DNA from: Candidatus Krumholzibacteriota bacterium
GTDB taxonomy: Bacteria > Krumholzibacteriota > Krumholzibacteriia > Krumholzibacteriales > Krumholzibacteriaceae
DNA: 8,203 nt
Direction of reading: 5' to 3'
NCBI GenBank assembly: GCA_030672805.1
Contig: DAOVFR010000101.1
Span: 1-8,203 of the forward strand
The notes beneath the pieces were generated by a model that was not told the origin of the DNA, ran no database searches, and worked only from the letters and a program-made list of their open reading frames with translations. Shown here piece by piece: positions 1 to 6,646 of the stretch; the stretch's first letter is position 1, and every line of letters starts with the position of its first letter. Position numbers and translations under genes: made by a program.

Positions 1-2
1 TA

Positions 3-1106
3 GCTTCATCGGAAGGGTGTCCCTACGCCGCGATAGCGGACCGTTCTGCGAGGATATTCGGACTCCAGTTCCACCCGGAGGTCTATCATACGGAACGCGG
101 AACGGCAATAATGAGGAATTTCATCTTCGGCATCTGCCGCTGCAAACCATCGTGGAGTTCCATGTCCTTCGTCGATTTCGAGGTCGAAAAAATCAGAAAC
201 AGGGTCGGCGATTCCCGAGTGCTCTGCGCAGTAAGCGGCGGTGTTGACAGTTCCGTCATGGCGTTTCTCGTCGACAGCGCGATAGGCGCACAGCTTGTTC
301 CCGTTTTCGTCGATAACGGGCTTCTAAGGGCCGGTGAAGCTGGGGAGGTCAGAGAAATGCTTTCCGGCTTCCTCACCTCTGAACTCGTGTTCGTGGATGC
401 CTCGGAGCAGTTCCTGAAACGCCTTGACGGCGTTCTTGACGCCGAGAAGAAACGGAAGATCGTGGGAAAATGCTTCATAGACGTCTTCGAGGAGCAGAGC
501 AGGAAACACGGACCATTTCAGTTTCTTGCACAGGGAACCCTCTATCCTGATGTTATCGAGAGCCGATCGACCGGCGGCCCGTCGTCTATGATAAAGTCGC
601 ATCACAATGTGGGAGGACTCCCGGAAAATCTGGTTTTCGAGCTGATCGAGCCCCTGTCGCTTCTCTTCAAGGATGAGGTCAGGGAGGTTGGAAGGTTCAT
701 TGGGCTTTCCGACCGCTTTATCGGCAGGCACCCGTTTCCCGGCCCGGGCCTGTCCGTCAGGGTTCCGGGAATCGTAACGCGGGAGGCGCTCGATCTTCTC
801 CGTTCCGTCGACAGGATCTTCATCGATGCCCTGCGGAAGGCGGATCTGTATGATTCCGTCTGGCAGGCTTTCGCGGTTCTACTGCCGGTAAAAAGCGTCG
901 GCGTCATGGGTGACGAGAGGACGTACCAGAACGCCGTTGCACTGCGTGCCGTTACATGCACGGATGGGATGACGGCCGATTGGGCGAAACTCCCATACGA
1001 TTTTCTGCAGGACGTCTCCACGCGTATCATCAACAAGGTCGATGGCGTTAACAGGGTCGTTTACGACATCAGTTCCAAGCCGCCGAGCACGATAGAATGG
1101 GAATAG
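3..1106 (+). CDS. guaA: GMP synthase (glutamine-hydrolysing), 3' part; 5' end lies left of the window
   Basis: GuaA converts XMP to GMP in the cytoplasm, using ATP and ammonia released from glutamine; this is the last step of guanine nucleotide synthesis. The frame is open from position 3, so the ATG at 111 is an internal methionine and not the start. The first residues are the end of the class I glutamine amidotransferase domain: FHPEV at 69-83 carries the His (72-74) and Glu (78-80) of the Cys-His-Glu triad; the nucleophile Cys is outside the window. The ATP-pyrophosphatase domain follows, with its P-loop SGGVDSS at 234-254. The dimerisation domain has the expected HPFPGPGL stretch and ends in the conserved C-terminus KPPSTIEWE (1077-1103). 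About 367 codons are present, against roughly 525 in the E. coli enzyme, which fits loss of the N-terminal third only. Nothing looks broken. No clear terminator follows the stop. Confidence 0.97.
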   Translation, partial: ASSEGCPYAAIADRSARIFGLQFHPEVYHTERGTAIMRNFIFGICRCKPSWSSMSFVDFEVEKIRNRVGDSRVLCAVSGGVDSSVMAFLVDSAIGAQLVPVFVDNGLLRAGEAGEVREMLSGFLTSELVFVDASEQFLKRLDGVLDAEKKRKIVGKCFIDVFEEQSRKHGPFQFLAQGTLYPDVIESRSTGGPSSMIKSHHNVGGLPENLVFELIEPLSLLFKDEVREVGRFIGLSDRFIGRHPFPGPGLSVRVPGIVTREALDLLRSVDRIFIDALRKADLYDSVWQAFAVLLPVKSVGVMGDERTYQNAVALRAVTCTDGMTADWAKLPYDFLQDVSTRIINKVDGVNRVVYDISSKPPSTIEWE

Positions 1107-1116
1107 CCGCCGAGCA
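1079..1116 (+). repeat. 11-base direct repeat across the guaA stop
   Basis: GCCGCCGAGCA occurs at 1079-1089, inside the conserved C-terminal codons of guaA, and again at 1106-1116, starting on the last base of the stop codon. The 27-base period suggests a small duplication or chance. It leaves the GuaA C-terminus intact. Confidence 0.5.
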
Positions 1117-1185
1117 GGGAAAAAAGAGAGTTCACGCTGGCATTCAACTTGCCATTCCGCAATAAACCAAACATCTTAAAAACGG

Positions 1186-3414
1186 ATGCGGTCGGTGTTA
1201 CCGATGATCATCAGAGCTATACATTCCTGTATCTTACTCGTTTTCATAGTGTTCCCGTCATCGTGCCCGGCACCGGGTCTTCAAGAAAACCGCGATCTGT
1301 GGCGAGGCGAATATGCACTGGCAGCTGAAAATAATCGCGTAATCGGATCTTTCGATCGCGCCGCCCTCGAGACGATGGCGGGAAGAATGGAGCTGGCGGC
1401 TGGCCTGCTCACGGATGGAAAAGACGGTTTCAGGCAAGGTCTGGTGGCGTTACGGCGCGGCTGCCACGAAGAAGCGGCCTCCATGCTTGATACAACCATC
1501 GATAATCCATGGCTTGAAGGATACAGACTCTACTACAGGGCACGGGCTCATCTTGCGGACAGCGCTGGCGAGGCAGCACTCTCGGACGCGGTCCGGCTCG
1601 CCGTGCATGTAAGATCGTCATCTGCCATGCAGGACTTCCCGTTGATACGATCATCGAACGATATTCTCGCCGAGGCGGCCCTGCTCTCCGGAAATGAAGA
1701 ATTTATCGAGAAAAACAACATATATTCACTGTCGCCACTCTCAGCGGGCATGCGCCTTCTACTCTCGAAGAAACTCATCGAAGAGGGACGGAACAGGGAA
1801 GCGGCCATTCACCTGCTTTCCGGATTGAAAGCCGGCCCTGGAAATGAGGATGCGCAGACAATCGCGAGGATAATCGACGGCATCCGGCCCCATCTTTCCG
1901 TTTTCGATTGTGATGAGCTGTTCCGTCTGGGACTGAAGGTTCTAGAAACTACTCCAGGTAATTCCGTTAACCGGTTCATAAAACAGATAATCAGAAGGTT
2001 TCCAAAAAGGCATGAGGCGGAGTACCTGAAGGGGCTTCTGTATCTGCGCGGAGAGGATCTGGTTAAAGCGCTCAAGGTGTTCCAGCGGCTGTTCAGGTCG
2101 GAGGCATCGGTATACCTCAAGAGGGAAGCCCTGTATCGAGCGGCATCGATTCAATACGAAATGAAACGATACGGACGTGCGGCCGAATCGTACAGGATCT
2201 TTGGAATGTATTACCCCGACGACCCGAAAAGCACGGCGGCCCTCGACCTTGCGGCAAGAATCGAGGTATCGCGGAAACGTTACCGGGAAGCACTTGCCAT
2301 ATGGGAGAACCTCAGAGACAGGGGCAAAAACGGCGATCTGGCACTGGAGGCGGCGGTGAGCGAGGCGGTTCTACGTTCCAGGACAGGGGAGAGGGAAAAG
2401 GCAAACCGAATTCTGAAGCAGATTCTGCCCCGTGCATCGTACAGGATCGAGGCGGCGGTCCTGTACTGGCTTATAGATACCGCCGGAAGCGGCGATGATA
2501 TCAAACACTGGCGTGAACGCCTGGAAACGCGTTATCCGTATTCATTCTACACAGCAGTTCTGGCCGATGAACGGTACCCATACATCCTTTCGCAAGATGG
2601 GACATACAAAGCCGGAAAGAACCGGCTTCTCGAAATGGAATCACTGGAACGGGCAAGTTTCGGGACGATCCTCTGCCGCACCTTGAGTAACAACCATGCC
2701 GCGGATTCACATCCGGGGTACGAGGCGTACGAGTATTTTCTAAAGAAGGGATTCCTGACGGAGGCAGGAGAATGCGGCAGATCCCTGGCCCGGATATTTC
2801 GGTCTGACGGGCCGGTCCTCGAAAAGCTTTACGTATCGGCCCGTTCGACCGGGCTTATCGAACTCGGATTATCATATCTGAACATTCCGGCGCTTGCGCA
2901 TTCGATGCCGCATGTAAATTCATGTTTGAAGTACCCGGTGGCCTTCACGACGATGATCACGGAACATGCATGCGGATCGGGCCTCGATGCGGAACTCGTC
3001 CTCGCTGTCATCCGAGAGGAGAGCAGGTTCGATCCGGAGGCGGTATCAAGATCCGGTGCACTGGGATTGATGCAGCTTATGCCTACCACGGGTAAATGGG
3101 CGGCTTTGAAAACGGAAATCGGCGCCATCGAGGATGCAGACCTATTCGATCCAGAGATCAATATAACGATGGGATGCTGGTATCTGCACTATCTCATGGA
3201 CAGGTTCGACGGCTCTATCGCCGATGCTCTTGCAGCGTACAACGCCGGGGCGTCGAGAATGTCGCGATGGAGAAAACAGTTCCGGCCGCTCGAAGACCCC
3301 GTCGCGGCGATCGAGATGATCGGCGTGAGGGAAACGAGGCACTACGTGAAACGGGTCCTCGACGCGGTTACAGCATACAGGATATTATACATCAATTCCA
3401 CGGTGATGCAATGA
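1186..3414 (+). CDS. Soluble lytic murein transglycosylase, Slt70-like, with helical-repeat body
   Basis: This enzyme is predicted to cleave the MurNAc-GlcNAc bond of peptidoglycan in the periplasm, leaving 1,6-anhydro-MurNAc ends. A hydrophobic segment at residues 12-23 reads as a signal peptide. Cys27 follows it, but the context FPSSC is a poor lipobox (Pro at -3), so a lipoprotein is possible and not favoured. Residues about 30-440 are alpha-helical, with TPR-like units clearest at about 275-380. The stretch near 446-458 (LETRYPYSFYTAV) resembles the linker before the catalytic domain in Slt70 proteins. The SLT domain fills about 595-735: catalytic Glu612 in EESRFDP, GALGLMQLMP at 624-633, AAYNAG at 683-688 and ETRHYVKRV at 716-724. 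All family motifs are intact. At 742 residues it is longer than E. coli Slt (about 645). The start is uncertain: Met7 (position 1204) gives a shorter signal peptide, and neither ATG has a strong Shine-Dalgarno. The stop overlaps the next gene's ATG. Confidence 0.93.
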   Translation: MRSVLPMIIRAIHSCILLVFIVFPSSCPAPGLQENRDLWRGEYALAAENNRVIGSFDRAALETMAGRMELAAGLLTDGKDGFRQGLVALRRGCHEEAASMLDTTIDNPWLEGYRLYYRARAHLADSAGEAALSDAVRLAVHVRSSSAMQDFPLIRSSNDILAEAALLSGNEEFIEKNNIYSLSPLSAGMRLLLSKKLIEEGRNREAAIHLLSGLKAGPGNEDAQTIARIIDGIRPHLSVFDCDELFRLGLKVLETTPGNSVNRFIKQIIRRFPKRHEAEYLKGLLYLRGEDLVKALKVFQRLFRSEASVYLKREALYRAASIQYEMKRYGRAAESYRIFGMYYPDDPKSTAALDLAARIEVSRKRYREALAIWENLRDRGKNGDLALEAAVSEAVLRSRTGEREKANRILKQILPRASYRIEAAVLYWLIDTAGSGDDIKHWRERLETRYPYSFYTAVLADERYPYILSQDGTYKAGKNRLLEMESLERASFGTILCRTLSNNHAADSHPGYEAYEYFLKKGFLTEAGECGRSLARIFRSDGPVLEKLYVSARSTGLIELGLSYLNIPALAHSMPHVNSCLKYPVAFTTMITEHACGSGLDAELVLAVIREESRFDPEAVSRSGALGLMQLMPTTGKWAALKTEIGAIEDADLFDPEINITMGCWYLHYLMDRFDGSIADALAAYNAGASRMSRWRKQFRPLEDPVAAIEMIGVRETRHYVKRVLDAVTAYRILYINSTVMQ

Positions 3415-4787
3415 AGGTGCGAGATCTTATCCCTCTCTTTCTCGTTTCGCTCATAGTTTTGCCTCTGTCCATCGGCGGAGGCACGGGAACGGTGCTTGTC
3501 AAGCCCCCCTGGAACCACTGTCTCGGCCTGAACAGGGTGACCCAGTTTCACCTCGACATTTTTTCGGGCTACCGGGAAACATTCGATGATCCCCAGGGTC
3601 TGTTCTGCGTCAAGATGGCATGCGAGGACGACCCGGAAACGACGAAGGACGATGACGAGCTGACCGTTATCGGGCTCAACAGTGGAAGAAACACTGTCAT
3701 ATTCAACAAGAGCATCACTTCAATAGGAATCCTCGGCTCTTACGGTTCGGAAATGTTTAAGTTCAACCACCCGCAGTCGATCACGGGTGAGAGGTTGGGT
3801 AACATCTACGTTGCCGACACGGGGAACGACCGCATCGTCCATCTGAGGTACGAGAATGACGGCCTGATACCGGTACGTGAGTTCCGCGGTCCCGTGAACG
3901 ACCGGCTCCGTTCGCCTTCAGGAACGAGCTTCAGCGGCGGGGTCCTGTACGTGGCCGATACGGCCAACGACCGCATTACCCGTTTCGATCCGGAAGGGGG
4001 ATTACTCGGAGTTATTAACCCTGAGTTAGGCGGCGCCAAGCTGAAAGGTCCTTACAGCATTGCAGCCGTTACCGACAACGATGAATGGTTGTACTACTCC
4101 GATTACTTCCTGGCCGTGGTTGACAGCCTCGGACAGCGGTTGTGGAAAATATCCCCGGACGGCGAGGGAATCAGGATATTCAGGTACAGGGAGACCGCCG
4201 GAAACGGTTGTTTCAACCATATTGCGATCGATTATTACGGGAACGTCTATGTCACCGATACTCCCCGGGGTGTTATACACAAGTTCGACAGGCATCTTAA
4301 CTATATCGTCGCTATAGGTGAAGAGGGAAACGGGCCCGGACAGTTTGATGAACCGCGGGGAATCAGCATCTACCGGCGCTTCGGGCAGGTATTCATCTCC
4401 GAGCGCTCGGGTGCCAGCTACTTCTGGATCGGAACGGACCTGTACCGTTTCTCCGCTGATAATCTCGTCTTCGACCTGGAGAAAGGGACCTGCCGTTTGG
4501 ACGTGAATTTTCTTCTTGCGGAGCATTCAACCATCACCATGATTCTCGAGGATGAAAGGGGAACGGAAAGGCTGGTTCTAATTGACGATTACCTGCTTCC
4601 CGCAAACAATTACAGGAGGAGACTCGAGATCACGTGCGACAGGGCCGCCGGGCTTGCAAAATGCAAGCTTCGTGTAACTGCCACTGCCAGGCCGACGTAT
4701 TCCTCCAGGGACTACTGTAATGTCACCAGAAGCAGCGGTCTGCTGGAAGCCCACGTCATTTCCAAAACTGCAAGCATGGTCAAGTGA
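3411..4787 (+). CDS. Exported NHL-repeat beta-propeller protein with a C-terminal beta-rich domain
   Basis: The product has 458 residues and no recognised enzyme motif. NHL propellers usually bind proteins, glycans or other ligands; the ligand here is unknown. Residues about 5-21 form a hydrophobic signal sequence after MKVRD, so the protein is probably periplasmic or outside the cell. NHL-type units are clear at about 104-147 (NIYVADTGNDRIVHL), 160-195 (VLYVADTANDRITRF), 264-303 (NVYVTDTPRGVIHKF) and 306-347 (GPGQFDEPRGISI). A weaker unit at 209-258 includes LYYSDY. Residues about 349-427 lack the repeat and look like a beta-sandwich, loosely like the Ig-like fold of FlgD-type C-terminal domains; that is inference from pattern only. 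The frame is open upstream to 3096, but the start at 3411 is preferred: it puts the signal peptide at the N-terminus and forms an ATGA overlap with the transglycosylase, with a weak GGTGA at 3402-3406. Translational coupling and a shared envelope role are likely. Confidence 0.85.
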   Translation: MKVRDLIPLFLVSLIVLPLSIGGGTGTVLVKPPWNHCLGLNRVTQFHLDIFSGYRETFDDPQGLFCVKMACEDDPETTKDDDELTVIGLNSGRNTVIFNKSITSIGILGSYGSEMFKFNHPQSITGERLGNIYVADTGNDRIVHLRYENDGLIPVREFRGPVNDRLRSPSGTSFSGGVLYVADTANDRITRFDPEGGLLGVINPELGGAKLKGPYSIAAVTDNDEWLYYSDYFLAVVDSLGQRLWKISPDGEGIRIFRYRETAGNGCFNHIAIDYYGNVYVTDTPRGVIHKFDRHLNYIVAIGEEGNGPGQFDEPRGISIYRRFGQVFISERSGASYFWIGTDLYRFSADNLVFDLEKGTCRLDVNFLLAEHSTITMILEDERGTERLVLIDDYLLPANNYRRRLEITCDRAAGLAKCKLRVTATARPTYSSRDYCNVTRSSGLLEAHVISKTASMVK

Positions 4788-4807
4788 TTTACCGGAACCT
4801 CTCCCCG

Positions 4808-4861
4808 AATTCACATAAACTCTTCTCCCTGAACGATAAAACCCTTTTTGGCCTGTGAATT
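4808..4861. repeat. Perfect 8-base inverted repeat in the gap before the TPR gene
   Basis: AATTCACA at 4808-4815 and TGTGAATT at 4854-4861 are exact reverse complements separated by 38 bases. The spacing is too long and the stem too AT-rich for a normal intrinsic terminator, and no T-run follows. It could be a pair of half-sites for a DNA-binding protein or a chance match. The remainder of the 4788-4928 gap shows no gene. Confidence 0.35.
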
Positions 4862-4915
4862 GCAAGTGCACCGGCGGGATGTCCTTGAAAGTCGTTTTCC
4901 AGATATACCGATATG

Positions 4916-4920
4916 AAAGG
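4916..4920 (+). promoter_or_regulatory. Ribosome binding site for the TPR gene
   Basis: AAAGG sits eight bases before the ATG at 4929. It is a moderate match to the Shine-Dalgarno consensus and supports that start codon. No convincing -35/-10 pair at normal spacing was found in the 141-base gap upstream: TTGAAA at 4885-4890 has no good -10 partner. Confidence 0.55.
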
Positions 4921-4928
4921 TATAAACG

Positions 4929-5870
4929 ATGTTTATCGAACGAGTCTTCCGGTTTCTTCCAAAGAGTAACTTGAAGAAGGCCCTTGGATACTTCAATAAG
5001 GGCGATTACAAGAGGGCATCCGGGGAATTCGAATTGTATATCTCCCGGGGAATCGATGGAAAGAGCAAGCATGATCAGGCCATGATCCGCATGTACATGG
5101 TCGAATCCTATATCATGTATGCCAAGAAATTATTCAAAGAAGACAATTTTGAGGAATCGGCCCGGCAGCTCGAGAAAGCGATCGAGCTGGAACCCCGTTT
5201 CGCCGACATCCTGTTCAGCCTCGGACATCTGTACGATAAGCTTCTGAGAAACGACGAATCGAGAGATTACCTGCAGCGTGCACTGGCCATCAATCCCAAC
5301 TACTTCAAGGCCAGGATACTTCTCGCAAGAATCTATCATGTCGATGGTCGATACCAGAGAGCAATGGAAGAGCTGGAAACCAGTCTTTCCTGCTCGCCGA
5401 CGTTTTATATTGAACAGGTGAAAACACTGATGGAACAGATACGGATGGGATCCTCGTACGATGAACGGGAGGGTATCTTTCTCAAGCTGCTCGAGGAAAA
5501 ACCCTCCTCGTCACAGGTCTGCAAGCAGATTGCACTGGAGGCGATCCAGAGAGGGGAACATGACGTTGCAATAGCGGAACTGAAGAAGTCCCTATCGATG
5601 AACCCGAATTACCCCGACCTGCACAATATGCTCGGGATTGCATATGCCAATAAAGGCATGATGGATGACGCGATTATCGAGTTCGAGAAGTCCCTCAAGA
5701 TCCATCCCGATTACATCAAGGCGAGACTGAACATAGCGCTCACCCTTTACGAGAAGGGGGATTGCGAGGGATCCAGCAGGCATTGTACGAAGGTGCTGGA
5801 TCTCGATCCGAACAACGTTCTTGCCCAGAATCTTCTTCGGGAGTTGCAGCCGGTTCTGGAGGAGGATTAG
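4929..5870 (+). CDS. Tetratricopeptide-repeat protein, probably cytoplasmic
   Basis: The product has 313 residues and is almost entirely TPR, a helical-pair repeat used for protein-protein contacts; no catalytic domain is seen. Repeats fall at about 15-48 (KALGYFNKGDYKRASGEFE), 63-92 (FKEDNFEESARQLEKAIELEP), 93-126 (LFSLGHLYDKL), 127-160 (LLARIYHVDGRYQRAMEEL), and then about 197-230, 231-264 (MLGIAYANKGMMDDAIIEF) and 265-298. A less regular helical stretch at about 161-196 separates the two groups. There is no signal peptide; the N-terminus MFIERVFRFLPKSN is short, basic and amphipathic and could touch the membrane. The start is supported by AAAGG at 4916-4920, eight bases before the ATG. The next gene begins five bases after this stop, and its ribosome binding site lies inside this gene's last codons, so the two proteins are probably made together. 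A role as scaffold or adaptor for the J-domain partner is inference. Confidence 0.9.
   Translation: MFIERVFRFLPKSNLKKALGYFNKGDYKRASGEFELYISRGIDGKSKHDQAMIRMYMVESYIMYAKKLFKEDNFEESARQLEKAIELEPRFADILFSLGHLYDKLLRNDESRDYLQRALAINPNYFKARILLARIYHVDGRYQRAMEELETSLSCSPTFYIEQVKTLMEQIRMGSSYDEREGIFLKLLEEKPSSSQVCKQIALEAIQRGEHDVAIAELKKSLSMNPNYPDLHNMLGIAYANKGMMDDAIIEFEKSLKIHPDYIKARLNIALTLYEKGDCEGSSRHCTKVLDLDPNNVLAQNLLRELQPVLEED
5858..5865 (+). promoter_or_regulatory. Strong ribosome binding site for the J-domain gene
   Basis: GGAGGAGG lies in the last codons of the TPR gene, ten bases before the GTG at 5876. It decides that the J-domain gene starts at this GTG, and its position inside the upstream coding sequence suggests translational coupling. 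Confidence 0.75.
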
Positions 5871-5875
5871 AACTC

Positions 5876-6562
5876 GTGAAGGCGGATTATTATTCAATAC
5901 TGGAAGTATGGCCAACCTCATCGGTGGAAGAGGTCAAGAGCAACTATTTCAGACTCGCAAAACTGTACCACCCAGATGTCGCCGGTGATACGCCGGAGAA
6001 TCGCGATAACTTCAAGCTGATAAACGAGGCATTCAGCATCCTGAGCAATCCCCAGAAACGGGTTGAATACGACGAATCCCTGAGAAGGAAGAAGATGCGT
6101 TCAAGGGGATCGGTCGCCATCCAGGAAAAGGACAAGAGGTCGGCTCAGCTTGCCTTCACCCAGGCCAGGGAAGCGATCAAGTACGGCCAGTTCGACAAGG
6201 CTGTCCTGCTCCTCGGCTCGGCGATCAAGTACGATCCGGATGATCCTTCGTATAACAGCTGGTATGGATTCTGTCTCGCCATGATGAACACAAAGCTTCA
6301 CGAGGCAAGAGACGCATGCAAGAAAGCGATACAGATAGAATTCTACAACCCCGAATACCATGCGAATCTCGGGATGGTCTATTTCAAGGCAGGACTCAAG
6401 AGCCTCGCGGTCAAGCACTTCAACGAAGCCCTGAAATGGGATCGCGATAACGCGGTCGCCAGGAAATTCATGTCCAAGATGAACGGGGGCGACGATGTCA
6501 AGGAAGGTCCCATCGACAAGCTCTTCTCGGCCGTGAAGGGAATCTTCGCGAAGGCGAACTGA
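5876..6562 (+). CDS. J-domain (DnaJ-like) co-chaperone with C-terminal TPR array
   Basis: The product has 228 residues. The J-domain fills residues 4-70: it opens with DYYSILEV, carries the essential HPD motif at 32-34 (LAKLYHPDVAGD) and ends in the helix with INEAFSILSNPQKRVEYD. J-domains stimulate ATP hydrolysis by DnaK-type Hsp70 in the cytoplasm. A basic linker (RRKKMRSRG, 70-78) leads to three TPR units at about 90-122, 125-157 and 160-193. The C-terminus (PIDKLFSAVKGIFAKAN) is a predicted amphipathic helix. The Gly/Phe region, Cys-rich zinc centre and client-binding domains of true DnaJ are absent, so this is a class C J-protein that probably picks clients or a site through its TPRs. 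The start is GTG at 5876: the J-domain begins three residues later and a strong GGAGGAGG lies upstream. The longer in-frame ATG at 5762 would only read through the preceding gene. Its partner Hsp70 is not in the window. Confidence 0.92.
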   Translation: MKADYYSILEVWPTSSVEEVKSNYFRLAKLYHPDVAGDTPENRDNFKLINEAFSILSNPQKRVEYDESLRRKKMRSRGSVAIQEKDKRSAQLAFTQAREAIKYGQFDKAVLLLGSAIKYDPDDPSYNSWYGFCLAMMNTKLHEARDACKKAIQIEFYNPEYHANLGMVYFKAGLKSLAVKHFNEALKWDRDNAVARKFMSKMNGGDDVKEGPIDKLFSAVKGIFAKAN

Positions 6563-6596
6563 CGTTCGTTACCGACTCACCACCCTTCAATTGTTG

Positions 6597-6625
6597 TTGA
6601 TTTTTTACCAGTTGGCGGCTATCCT
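6597..6625 (+). promoter_or_regulatory. Possible sigma70-type promoter for the membrane propeller gene
   Basis: TTGATT (6597-6602) and TATCCT (6620-6625) are separated by 17 bases. Each matches four of six positions of the sigma70 consensus. The pair sits in the gap after the J-domain gene and just ahead of the ATG at 6647, where a promoter would make sense. Chance matches of this quality are common, so the call is weak. Confidence 0.3.
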
Positions 6626-6627
6626 CA

Positions 6628-6644
6628 CAACCCAGAGGTGGTTG
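6628..6644 (+). promoter_or_regulatory. Ribosome binding site in the loop of a short hairpin
   Basis: CAACC (6628-6632) and GGTTG (6640-6644) can pair around a seven-base loop, CAGAGGT, which holds most of the Shine-Dalgarno sequence; the ATG follows at 6647. The loop position would keep the site accessible, but the right arm takes the last G of the site. The five-base stem is short and could be chance. Confidence 0.3.
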
Positions 6645-6646
6645 CC

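Noticed and set aside
111..1106. A separate 331-residue gene starting at the ATG at 111
   Set aside because: The same frame is open to the left edge and encodes the glutamine amidotransferase end with FHPEV, so this ATG is internal to guaA.
1107..1185. Promoter for the transglycosylase gene in the gap after guaA
   Set aside because: TTGCCA at 1149-1154 has only CATCTT as a partner at normal spacing, a three-of-six match, which is too weak to call.
3096..3410. N-terminal extension of the NHL protein back to the ATG at 3096
   Set aside because: This stretch overlaps the conserved SLT catalytic domain in another frame, reads as Arg-rich out-of-frame sequence, and would bury the signal peptide that begins at 3411.
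4838..4853. Intrinsic terminator around AAAACCCTTTTT after the NHL gene
   Set aside because: The A/T arms could pair for only a few A-T bases around a tiny loop, with no GC-rich stem, so it is not a credible terminator.
4026..5072. Minus-strand reading frames of 166 and 164 residues opposite the NHL gene and the following gap
   Set aside because: They mirror the coding strand of the NHL and TPR genes, carry no domain pattern and have no good start context.
5762..5875. N-terminal extension of the J-domain protein back to the ATG at 5762
   Set aside because: It overlaps the last TPR unit of the upstream gene and has low-complexity, out-of-frame character; the GTG at 5876 has a strong ribosome binding site and directly precedes the J-domain.
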